In this document: positions 55,832 through 64,000 of the stretch, piece by piece | Layout: every line of letters starts with the position of its first letter | Position numbering within the stretch: the stretch's first letter is position 1 | From: Cycas panzhihuaensis | Taxonomy: Eukaryota; Cycadophyta | Reading direction: 5' to 3' | DNA length: 64,000 nucleotides | NCBI GenBank assembly: GCA_023213395.1 | Contig: CM041465.1 | Location: forward strand, 214,899,741-214,963,740 | Notes under the pieces: generated by a model | What the model saw: only the letters and a program-made list of their open reading frames with translations | What the model was told of the DNA's origin: nothing | The model's database searches: none | Position numbers and translations under genes: made by a program

Positions 55832-56078
55832 AAAGGTAGAGGGGAGATTTTTCATTAATCATAAGAACTTTACTAGGATTTTAAGAATAACCAAGAACCC
55901 CTAATGCTAGAAAACACTAAGAAGACAAGTCAAGTGGGAAACACAACAAAGGTAAAACATTTAAAGAAAGGGGCCTATTTCATATGCAAAGCCAAATGGA
56001 ACAAAATCATAAGTGTTGTTAATAGAAAGTATATATGCTAGAGAATGATCAAGCAATAGAAAAAGAAGTCCATGATCT
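55832..56078 (+). pseudogene. Element G, part 2: end of Gypsy gag with degenerate zinc knuckle
   Basis: The plus strand near 55969 reads KGAYFICKAKWNKIISVVN, which resembles the Gypsy-type knuckle C-x2-C-x(4)-W/H-x-HKC after loss of key residues. It continues element G beyond the insertion of H. The next piece is at 60817. Assignment is by position and weak wording. Confidence 0.5.
56074..56078. repeat. Target site duplication (GATCT), left side of element K
   Basis: GATCT precedes the left LTR and is repeated exactly at 60812-60816. Confidence 0.9.
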
Positions 56079-56492
56079 TGTTAGCGATAATTAATTTAGG
56101 TTAACTATAAGTTAATATTTCATTAGGGTTAATTAGTATGTGCAGATGTAATAAACAGACATGTCCATTGGTGAAAAGACATGATGAAAAGATATGACAT
56201 TACGTAGTACCATTTTAGGGTATATATATTCATACCTCCTTGATATTCAAATTACCATTTCAAGATCATGTGATCTCAACAATCTTTTCATGCTCCATCT
56301 CACCTCTGAAACGCTTTGTATTGTTTTATGTTTAATATATTAAAACATTGTGTTGGTAGGTTTTCTCTCTCAGGAATTTTCTATAATATATAAGGTGTCT
56401 AAGTCCTCTTGTGAATGATCTTGGCATGTAGCAGTCTCAGCCTTTAGTTGGATTAATAATCAACCTGCAACCTACATATATACAAACTCTCA
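56079..56492 (+). repeat. 5' LTR of element K (414 bp)
   Basis: Begins TGTTAGCGATAATTAATT and ends ACAAACTCTCA. Pairs with 60397-60811 over its full length. Confidence 0.95.
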
Positions 56493-56494
56493 TA

Positions 56495-56506
56495 TGGTAC
56501 CAGAGC
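56495..56506 (+). other. Primer binding site of element K
   Basis: TGGTACCAGAGC, one base from the canonical TGGTATCAGAGC, two bases after the LTR. Confidence 0.88.
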
Positions 56507-57945
56507 TTAAGGAAGCAAGGATCAACGTTAGAACTCAAATTGAGATTGGTAATGAGTGAATTTATTACTAACCGACTAGATTCAGAGATTGGAGATCATA
56601 GATCAAGTTGGCATTGAGAATAGTGGCCATCTGAAGTTGTAAATCACATTTGGCACCTCATACACTCGTGACACCAACATTGGAAGCTATACAGTTACAT
56701 TGGACTTCGAATCGAAGCCATACAACAACATTGGGCTCAAATTGGGCATCACAAAAGTAGTATTGGGCATGCAAGCATATGTACAACCAAATCAAAAGCA
56801 ATGCAAAGTGAATTTGAAGAAGAATCTGCTCGTCTAAGTTCATTCTGAGCAATCTGAAGGATTCTGAAAGGTGTATGCAATCCTACGACTGTTCAAAACA
56901 AGTTGTACTCTGTTCAAAATTGTTGCAACCATCCATATATATATATATATATATAATTGAGATATATTAATATTTCAATACAATGCCTAAGCCATACATG
57001 CTCAAATGCCAGAAATAAATTATTAAACAAGTTATCGTATTGGAGATTGATCACGACAACTTGTGATTAGTAATCATCGTCGTAGTATGCAAAAACAAAT
57101 GATAAAAATGAAGCAACGAAAGCATATGATAAAGTCTGAAGGTGGAAGATCAATATCGATCTTATTTTTCATGGACGTAGGCTAGTAATAACTACATGGA
57201 GGTCCAAAACAGCCATGGGTGTAGAGACACCATCGTTTATAGATTTAATCATGCAGTTGTCGTTTAATTTGTAAAATCACATCGATTGATAATATTACAG
57301 CTGAGTTGATCATTTATTAATCACATTTGATATACGTGATTAATTAAATTTGATTTATAGTCTAATCAAGTCGTATGTGGAATTGTCATCGCTTTCCTAC
57401 ATATATATAAATTTAATTGATTGATTTAATTGATATATATCATATTTGATATATAGTTTAATCAAATAATCAACTCTTTGACGCACGCGGGTATAATAAT
57501 TTCATACGATGCATAGAGATGTAATAATTTCATACAAAAGTTTGAGGGCATATAATTGAACAAGAATATTCTATTGAATATTTTAAGTTTAATAATTAGC
57601 CCTTAAAAACTTTGATAAAGCGATTTACTCTATTTTAAAGAGTTTTTATTACTTTTATTCAATGTAATTTTATCTGGGATCGGCCCAAAGATACATGACG
57701 TCCGTGTATAAGAGTATATTGCTTTCATTGAAGAATTTGGAGTGCTAAAAAAGCATCGTTTTAAATATTATTTCTTCAATTAACGTTAAAAAGGCATATT
57801 GCTTACAGAGAATATGTCATACTAATCTTAGTAAAGTGATATACGAATCTATGAATTAAACTTCGTATAGTATTAAAATAGTATTAACAAGACTTATCGT
57901 CATGATCAGTAATCAAGTGGAAGAGGAATCAGAGTATCTACAAAC
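56507..57945 (+). other. Element K leader
   Basis: Long noncoding leader. It has an (AT)n run at about 56937-56955 and several GATATATA-type words at 57340-57470 that could form hairpins. No domain is read on either strand. Confidence 0.65.
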
Positions 57946-58800
57946 ATGGACCCCAAGACAACCTTGTTGCTTCAAGTAATTTTTGCCGACACCAACTTCA
58001 AAGAGTGGAAATCCAACATAGGGCTTGTGCTGATGATCCAAGAGCTTTGGGACCTAACTTGTGAGGCTCCACCTAAGAAAAAGGAAGGGGAACCTGATGT
58101 TATGTTAGATAAACTCACACGAAGAAAGTACCTTCATGCCACCGGTCTACTGAAGCTCTCAATTATCCCAGATCAAGGAGGACTCGTCCACAAATTGAAT
58201 ATGCCACATGACATTTGGCAAACTCTTTGTCACACATTTAAATAAAAGAAGACAAACCGTTTGGTCGTCTTATTGGGTGAACTATTCAATTCCTGCATTG
58301 AGGATGAGAGCAATACCAGTACTTACTTAAATAAGTTGACAGATATCAGGAATAAGCTAGAGGGAATTGAAGAAGACTTGATTAGCGATAAAATCTTATT
58401 TGCAATCATCATGAACAAGTTGCTAGCAACTTACAACACCTTTCAAACCGTGTATAATGCTGATGAGATGTTGCAAGTTACCTCGTTTCAAAAGCTAAAT
58501 GAACTACTTCTTGCAAAGGAAGCTAAGCTCAAATATCATGGGTTTTTGGGTTTAACTGATACTAGTCATGCCCTATCGTCAAAAGTTCAAAAGAATGAGG
58601 ATGAAGATAGGCATAAATGTTCACATGAAGAGGTTCAATAAAAGGAAGAAGAAGAAATATATCAGTTCATGTACCTACTGCAAAAAGATGGGCCACAAAG
58701 AAAAGGACTGTTAGATAAGGAAAAAGAACTTAAAGCAGACTAATGGAAAGGAGAATATTGCAGCATTTTATGTGCAAGTATCAACTAACTCAAGTGCACA
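57946..58800 (+). pseudogene. Element K gag with zinc knuckle
   Basis: Start at the ATG 57946: MDPKTTLLLQVIFADTNFKE, W..N..LVLMIQELWDLTCE, KYLHATGLLKLSIIPDQGGL. One stop at 58243 separates the continuation LLGELFNSCIEDESNTSTYL, DIRNKLEGIEEDLISDKILF and LLATYNTFQTVYNADEMLQV. A CCHC knuckle, CTYCKKMGHKEKDC, is at about 58670-58711 in another frame. The capsid part is broken by a single stop. Confidence 0.88.
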
Positions 58801-59500
58801 ACATATCTCTCCTAAAAGGTAGAGTTTTGATGTGTTGAACTAAGATCTTGCCCAGGCAAATGTCATACTTGATAATGCTAATGTGGTACCAGTCAAAAAT
58901 GTTGAAACAGTCACAGTAAAAGATGGTTGTCTCAAGAAGCTATGGTATATGCCTATAATGAATCAAAATCTTCATTCTACTTAGGATACTTGGGTATACT
59001 CTCCCAAAGATAAGTCAGATGTAAAAGATAAAGTGATAGATGAAAAACTATGTGAAAATCAAATAAATTTATTAAGGAGTAATCATGGAAAAGCTAATGA
59101 TAATCACATTTCTAAGTTTTGTTCTAATCAAGGTATTGAGTTAATCCCACATGATGGAGTTGCCACACAGAAAGATGATACCTTGATTGACATGGTGTTG
59201 TGTAAGGTGCAAATGCAACACATCCCATTCAACTTCAGGACAGAAGCTGTGAGAACTGTTGTTCACATTGTGAACTAGATTCCAGTCTCTGCAGTTCAAA
59301 GTGTGATGCCACAGGAAAGATGGACCATTCAGAAGCCTTCCATTGAAAAGATCTTAGGGTGCATTGAAAATGCACCAATATCTAAGAAACAAATGAAGGA
59401 ATCTGGCCATAGTCACAAAAGCACTTTTGTGGGATACTATGGAAACAGTCATAGACTATGGGATCCTGTGATGCAGAAGTCTCTTCATTGTTAGAAAATA
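58801..59500 (+). pseudogene. Element K reduced integrase-like region
   Basis: QINLLRSNHGKANDNHISKF and CSNQGIELIP correspond to the integrase LRSDNGxE..N..F..YC..xGI block, with the catalytic aspartate changed to asparagine. DTLIDMVLCKVQMQHIPFNF and RTEAVRTVVHIVN correspond to the R(T/S)L.EMAR..L.....FW.EAV.TA.Y..N block. STFVGYYGNSHRLWDP matches the C-terminal FVGY box. Order is colinear but segments between blocks are shortened. Confidence 0.78.
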
Positions 59501-60387
59501 AAAATCAATGAAGCATCGACATACCAGTTTAGTAAGCCTTTGCTAACAGAAGTTTGTTACCCCCCCTTCATGACATCTCCTAATCCTACAAAGGTTGAGT
59601 TCCAAGAGGAAGATGAAGTAAAAGGTAATGAAAAACATCAGTTACTCATTGAGGAGATGGTAAGCTCCTCTAAATCATTATTGGTTGTAACTGAGGATGT
59701 AATAGAAAGGCTGATTAAAACTCGAACTACTAGTCAACTTCAAATGATGGAAGTCATTCACTCCCACGTTCCTGATTCATTATGGCAAATGAATCATTCT
59801 TGGAAAGCAGCTAATGAGAAGGAAAATGACTCTTTACATGGAAATATCCCTTCTATACTAATTGACCCTAAGACGATGATTGCACCCATTGATCAGAAGC
59901 CAGTAAACAGGTCAAATATAGTAGCTACACTTGGTGGAGAATTATATCAAAATAATATTCAGTCTTCATTTCTTAACCTAGACTTGGGGAGATCATATCG
60001 GGCGCAAACCTCTGACGTTGTTAAGAAATGATAGAATAAACAATCGTGCCAATTGAGTTGCGCTAATGGTACATACCCTGTGTTCGATTTGGACTCGTCC
60101 TCAATTGATGGAAGAAGCTCTTAATTTGGGCGAAGGGTACCTGAAAGATCAAATATCAACCTTAGAAGCGGGATACCAGTCAATTGTTCAAGAGGTGTTT
60201 GATGAAAGTAAACTTCAAGTTGAATATTCTTTGACCACTAACTGGGTTGCGAATCAATTCACGAAGCTGTTAGATGAACATCACCAATCAACACTCAGCA
60301 AGATCATCCTTGAGGGGGGATCAGTCTACAAGGATAGATCTCGTGACTAATGGAGCATTTGTTTTTGCTTCATCCCCTATTCGCATT
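59501..60387 (+). pseudogene. Element K pol remainder without RT active site
   Basis: Open frames at 59540-60031 and 60066-60350 hold acidic linker sequence (FQEEDEVKGNEKHQLLIEEM), PDSLWQMNHSWKAANEKEND (resembling the W..AM..E...L start of Copia RT) and, near the end, TTNWVANQFTKLLDEHHQST, which resembles the ADI.TK.L......L Copia terminus. The RT body and catalytic RNase H blocks are absent. Confidence 0.7.
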
Positions 60388-60396
60388 AAAAGGGGA
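60388..60396 (+). other. Polypurine tract of element K
   Basis: AAAAGGGGA directly precedes the LTR start TGTTAGCAATAG. Confidence 0.88.
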
Positions 60397-60811
60397 TGTT
60401 AGCAATAGTTAACTTAGATTAACTATAACTTAATGCTTCATTAGGTTTAACTAGTATGTATAGGTGCGATGAACAGACATGTCCATTGGCGAAAAGACAT
60501 GATGAAAAGATATGACCTTACGTGGTACTATTTTGGGACATATATATTCATACCTCCTTGATATTCAAATCACCAACTCAAGTTCATGTGATCTCAACAA
60601 TCTTTTCGTGCTCCATCTCACCTCAAAACACTTTGTATTGTTTTATGTTTAATATATTAAAACATTGTATTGGTGGGTTTTCTCTTTCGGGAGTTTCCCA
60701 CGATATATCTGGTGTTCGAGTCCCCTTATGAATGATCCTAGCATGTAGCAGTCTCGGCCTCTCGTTGGATTGGAAATCAACTTGCAACCTGCATATACAC
60801 AAACTCCCACA
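60397..60811 (+). repeat. 3' LTR of element K (415 bp)
   Basis: Begins TGTTAGCAATAG and ends CAAACTCCCACA. Matches 56079-56492 with scattered substitutions. Confidence 0.95.
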
Positions 60812-60816
60812 GATCT
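60812..60816. repeat. Target site duplication (GATCT), right side of element K
   Basis: Exact repeat of 56074-56078. Confidence 0.9.
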
Positions 60817-61080
60817 AAACCCAAAAGGCAATAAGATTGACAAGGAATTAGACCTTGAGGAAGATATAGACACTAAAGGAGTTGAAATCTTATTACAAAT
60901 TGCAACTGGAATTATCACATCATTGCAAACATTAAGACTTAATAAAATGATCAAAATGACTATAAATATCCATATTGTACTCAAGAATAATCATCTCAGT
61001 TTCACTTGTGGTGGTTGCCTTAACAACATTCTGGAGGTCTACTTGCCTTGAAGAGAACAACTATTTTATCTTCAAGAGTC
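60817..61080 (+). pseudogene. Element G, part 3: coding-like stretch and possible LTR end
   Basis: The plus strand continues NPKGNKIDKELDLEEDIDTK then GVEILLQIATGIITSLQTLR, an open, acidic stretch. Joining across K gives EVHDLNPKGNK in frame. The last 70 bases (about 60998-61065) resemble 30654-30720 next to the primer site of element G, suggesting the same LTR end. A weak assignment. Confidence 0.4.
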
Positions 61081-61500
61081 TAGATTTTAACTTCCAAATG
61101 CAAGGAGTTATGTTATGTTAGGCTAATTAATTCTTTAAAATTACATGTTAAGTATTAGAAGTTAGAACTAAATAGTTACTAATGGGACTTAGAATAAATT
61201 TACATTTTAATCCTATTTTCATTGAAAATTACATTCACTCAATATTTTCTCACAAGGACTTTTAAGAAAGAAAATCAAACTCTATCAAAGCTTCACCTTG
61301 TCCGTTTTATCCATGTTTCTATAATTTTATGTCATCACAAATCATTGCACGGTCAATTCCTTGCAGAACAAACAAATGACTTCATGGAAAAAGTGGCATT
61401 CAATCCAATAAATTGCGTTCCATGACCGTCTTTTAACTTTTTCCCCCTTGTCCTGTTGCAGAGTGGAATATAGCACTACATTGGGAAGTGGATATATTTT
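61081..61500. other. Noncoding region
   Basis: No domain, LTR or repeat is recognised. Short frames have no family resemblance. Confidence 0.5.
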
Positions 61501-61805
61501 CTATTGTTTGATTTGAGTGTGATTAAAAGAGTTTGACTCCCACTGACAAAGTTATATCATTACCTACCACCAAATAGCGTTATCTTTCCTACAGTGGTTC
61601 GCCATTTCGGCTCGGGCAAAAACCTTACCCGAACATTGGGCCGGGGGTATATTTTTTCGTTTGTCTGAGTGCTTGATTAAGCCAGTTTTGACTGTCACTG
61701 ACAAAGTTATATCATTACCTACCACCACCAAATGGCGTTATCCTTCCTGCAGTGGCTCACTATTTGGCCCAGGGCCTGAATCTTACCTGAACATGAAGCA
61801 GAGTT
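61501..61805. repeat. Imperfect tandem duplication, 155 bp period
   Basis: CACTGACAAAGTTATATCAT starts at 61541 and again at 61696. Both units continue with TACCTACCACCA, AAAT(A/G)GCGTTATC(T/C)TTCCT and AGTGG(T/C)TC, and end near CCTTACC(C/T)GAACAT. Two diverged copies. Confidence 0.88.
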
Positions 61806-63400
61806 GCAAGGACAACACGGTATTGCTTGTCCTTGCTGTGCCATGGCAGCTTTTGACTACCTCTGCCATTGGTCCCTCGTTATGGCCACCATGCCTGCTT
61901 TGTCAGCTCCATCATCATCGACCAACCTCCAAGTTATCATCACGACACTCATAATTATTTTCCCAAAAAAACTCCAGAAGTAATGATTTATTGACCAGCA
62001 AGGCAATTCATTTTGGGGGAAATCAGTTTACAGGAGTGGCTCTCCCGCAGCTTAACGGGCTGCAACGTAGAGATCAGATTAATACCAAGAAACAGATTCA
62101 TCGGGCCAAGGGGGGCGCAATGCCGAACGGGTACTCGGGAACGAAATAAATTTTGACCTTCGGGAATTCATCTGGAATCGCGTAAGCTCAGCCGATTATC
62201 AAAGGTGGTCTACTAGGCACCGGATCAGAAACAAATTGCAGAAGTTCGCTATGCACAGTAGATGCAGAAAATCTACAAAAGCTTCACGAAATTTACAACC
62301 AAAACACAAACAATTGAAGGTCTACTATGCACGAACCATATTTTTCAAGCATAAATAAGAGTTTACCGTGTAGATTTCCCCGAACCGCGGATCATTTGGC
62401 CCGCCAGAAACCAAAAACTCCAAAAAAAATAATCATAATACAGATCAATCGCAGGTGTTCTCAGGGAAGCCGAACCTTCTGAAATCCGATTGTGCTGGAG
62501 AATCGCATCTTCGTAATGTGCCGACTGCGGTGGGCATTACAGGTTGGAGAATGAGAGCACATGCGTGATTCATGACTCTGGATCTCGCACGTGCCCTGCT
62601 TCTCCAACCTGTATGAGCCGGCCTGATCCGGAGCAATACTGCGTTTCGGGGTGGTAGCCGATACCCCGCCATGGAGAGACCTCCCAATGTTCGCCTCTAA
62701 ATTTGTCGGTGGGGAAATATAGAGGGGAGCGGAGGACTCTATCGCAATGGACAGCTGCGCGTGCGGACAAGCATATTATTGTTTTTCTAACGATTCCATT
62801 TTCGGTAGGTCAAGTTCGGCTATCACAGAACGATAGCATTTACACTTCTGCTAACCAAAAGGCCGGCAAGAATGACAGAAATCAGCGGATATAATTCTTT
62901 CGTACAAAGTTGCTTACATCAATTGGGCTTTTAACTTGGACATCCGAGCCCCCGGGGTGCCTTCCATATTCTGTATACTCTGAATAAACAGATAGCGGGT
63001 TATCGGTAAAATCGACTCTGGCTTACGGGAAATACTTGGAGCTGCCGACTGTCATCGGTTTGTGGGCGTTTGATCTCGAACGGCAAACGGCCTAATAATC
63101 CAAATTTCTTTTATTGTTCAGAACCACCTTTTGACCAGAGGAATTGAATGGCAGAAGACGATATCATGTGATAAACGACGGTAGAATTTCTCCACCGCCC
63201 GCGGTAGTTGCCGTAAGGTTCGGGTAAAGACATGGGCCAGGGTTACATGCAGAGAATCATCACCATATCTGGTGGAAGACCAATTCCAGTCCCGTTCACA
63301 CCTCTCTGACTGCTATTTTGGTGATAAGGTATGGGAAAGTGGGTTGGGTTGGCCAGATGGTGTGATTAGAAAGTAAGCTATCAAGGGCCCGGCATCGTTA
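61806..63400. other. CpG-richer unique-looking region
   Basis: From about 62030 the sequence is GC-richer and keeps many CpG dinucleotides, unlike the transposon-filled remainder. No coding domain is recognised on either strand. It may be gene-flanking or promoter-like DNA. Confidence 0.5.
62539..62612. repeat. 13 bp inverted repeat in CpG-rich DNA
   Basis: ACAGGTTGGAGAA at 62539-62551 is the exact reverse complement of TTCTCCAACCTGT at 62600-62612, with a 48-base loop. Confidence 0.8.
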
Positions 63401-63458
63401 TAATTAAGTCTTGCCTTACGAGGTACAGCTTTTGCATGAATTCTCTAAGCATTATACA

Positions 63459-63468
63459 CTATATAAGC
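63459..63468 (+). promoter_or_regulatory. Possible TATA box
   Basis: CTATATAAGC matches the plant TATA consensus and lies downstream of the CpG-richer region. No gene is recognised after it within the window, so it is only a weak candidate. Confidence 0.2.
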
Positions 63469-63500
63469 AAGTTTCGTAGTTTTAATATTATGTGTGTTAT

Positions 63501-63607
63501 AATAGTTTTATTATTCGTCTTATGGGCAGTCCGTTAATAGTCTTACGTTATTTATTTTTTAATAGTTTTATTATTTGTTTTTTTTTTGGGCATATGGGCA
63601 GTCGTCC
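63501..63607. repeat. Short imperfect tandem duplication
   Basis: AATAGTTTTATTATTCGT followed by ATGGGCAGTC recurs about 60 bases later as AATAGTTTTATTATTTGT followed by ATGGGCAGTC, with a T-run inserted. Confidence 0.8.
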
Positions 63608-63688
63608 AGTCATAGCGTATTTTGAAGAGCCGCCGCACGTTCTGTGTTATTTTGTACCAAGATTATCTTCATTAATATATTATATATG

Positions 63689-63707
63689 ATCTCTTTGCTA
63701 AAGAGAT
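63689..63707. other. Small perfect hairpin
   Basis: ATCTCTTT-GCT-AAAGAGAT, an 8 bp stem with a 3-base loop, set in alternating AT sequence that could extend the stem. Confidence 0.7.
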
Positions 63708-64000
63708 ATATATTTTAATTTTATTTTATTATTGTTAACGTGATACTTATTAGCATCTATCAATTGCCAAAGAAATAATAGAACTCACATTCTTCGTTGT
63801 TCATCTCTTGCTATTGATTGGATAATGCCCTATAGATGTTGATTGATAGATATTGAGTTTAAGTTTTTGATGTCAAGTGAACTTCATTTTATACTTTTTG
63901 TCTTTTCATATATTTTAAGATGCATTTGTTTTTAATATATAGTCATCATTTGCAACCACCACCAAAACTAAAATGTGACAATTAAAAATATTGGATTAAA
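63708..64000. other. AT-rich noncoding end of window
   Basis: No feature recognised on either strand. Confidence 0.5.

Larger units (their letters stand above)
56079..60811 (+). mobile_element. Element K: non-autonomous Ty1/Copia with reduced pol
   Basis: A 4.7 kb plus-strand element with near-equal LTRs (56079-56492, 60397-60811), primer site, polypurine tract and a perfect target duplication. The internal region has a 1.4 kb leader, gag, a shortened integrase-like stretch, and an RNase H-tail-like end. No YVDD box or RT fingers wording can be found. Several frames are nevertheless long and open. Confidence 0.93.

Noticed and set aside
62445-62894. Possible small genes in the CpG-rich region
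   Set aside because: Frames of 63-80 codons on both strands overlap each other and show no domain. The inverted repeat accounts for part of the similarity between the strands.

Overview
This is plant nuclear DNA made almost entirely of nested, decayed LTR retrotransposons. It is AT-rich and mostly CpG-poor, with many premature stop codons. I found no intact host gene, rRNA, tRNA or CRISPR array. The density of old Ty1/Copia and Ty3/Gypsy copies with tRNA-iMet-type primer sites (TGGTATCAGAGC) points to a large-genome seed plant. A gymnosperm is plausible, but the sequence does not prove it. Elements are labelled A to K here.

Left third (1-24421). Element A is a Copia on the minus strand, cut by the window start, with its 5' LTR at 4182-4676. 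It lies beside element B, the 5' end of a small minus-strand LTR element (LTR 5572-5894). Element C (5895-8645) is a plus-strand Copia truncated at both ends. It abuts element D, a degenerate Gypsy gag on the minus strand. Element E (10723-18338) belongs to the same family as C but is inverted. It is complete, with two ~300 bp LTRs, PBS, PPT and a GGGAT target duplication, and it sits inside D. From 18344 to 24421 there is only degenerate noncoding DNA.

Middle and right (24422-61080). Element F (24422-29700) is a plus-strand Copia with both LTRs. Next is a multi-level nest. The oldest layer is G, a decayed plus-strand Gypsy split into three pieces. Copia H (32204-55826, minus, TSD GTAAA) inserted into G. 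Gypsy I (32675-39432, minus, TSD GTTGG) inserted into the left LTR of H. Element J (40562-52149, minus, TSD GCTCT/ACTCT) inserted into the reverse transcriptase of H. Copia K (56079-60811, plus, TSD GATCT) also inserted into G.

Element J is the most interesting object. It is non-autonomous and has the structure LTR-internal-LTR-internal-LTR. Each internal copy carries three fused host-gene fragments, all antisense to the element: a piece of a xyloglucan endotransglucosylase/hydrolase, an RRM piece resembling the splicing factor RBM22, and a Tudor domain resembling the splicing factor SPF30/SMNDC1. The LTR edges of J also carry 2, 3 or 4 extra copies of a ~40 bp unit that joins the LTR end to the primer binding site.

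Right end (61080-64000). This part has no recognised transposon. It has a 155 bp-period tandem duplication and then a CpG-richer stretch (about 62030-63400) unlike the rest of the window. That stretch may flank a real gene beyond the window, but no coding region is supported here.
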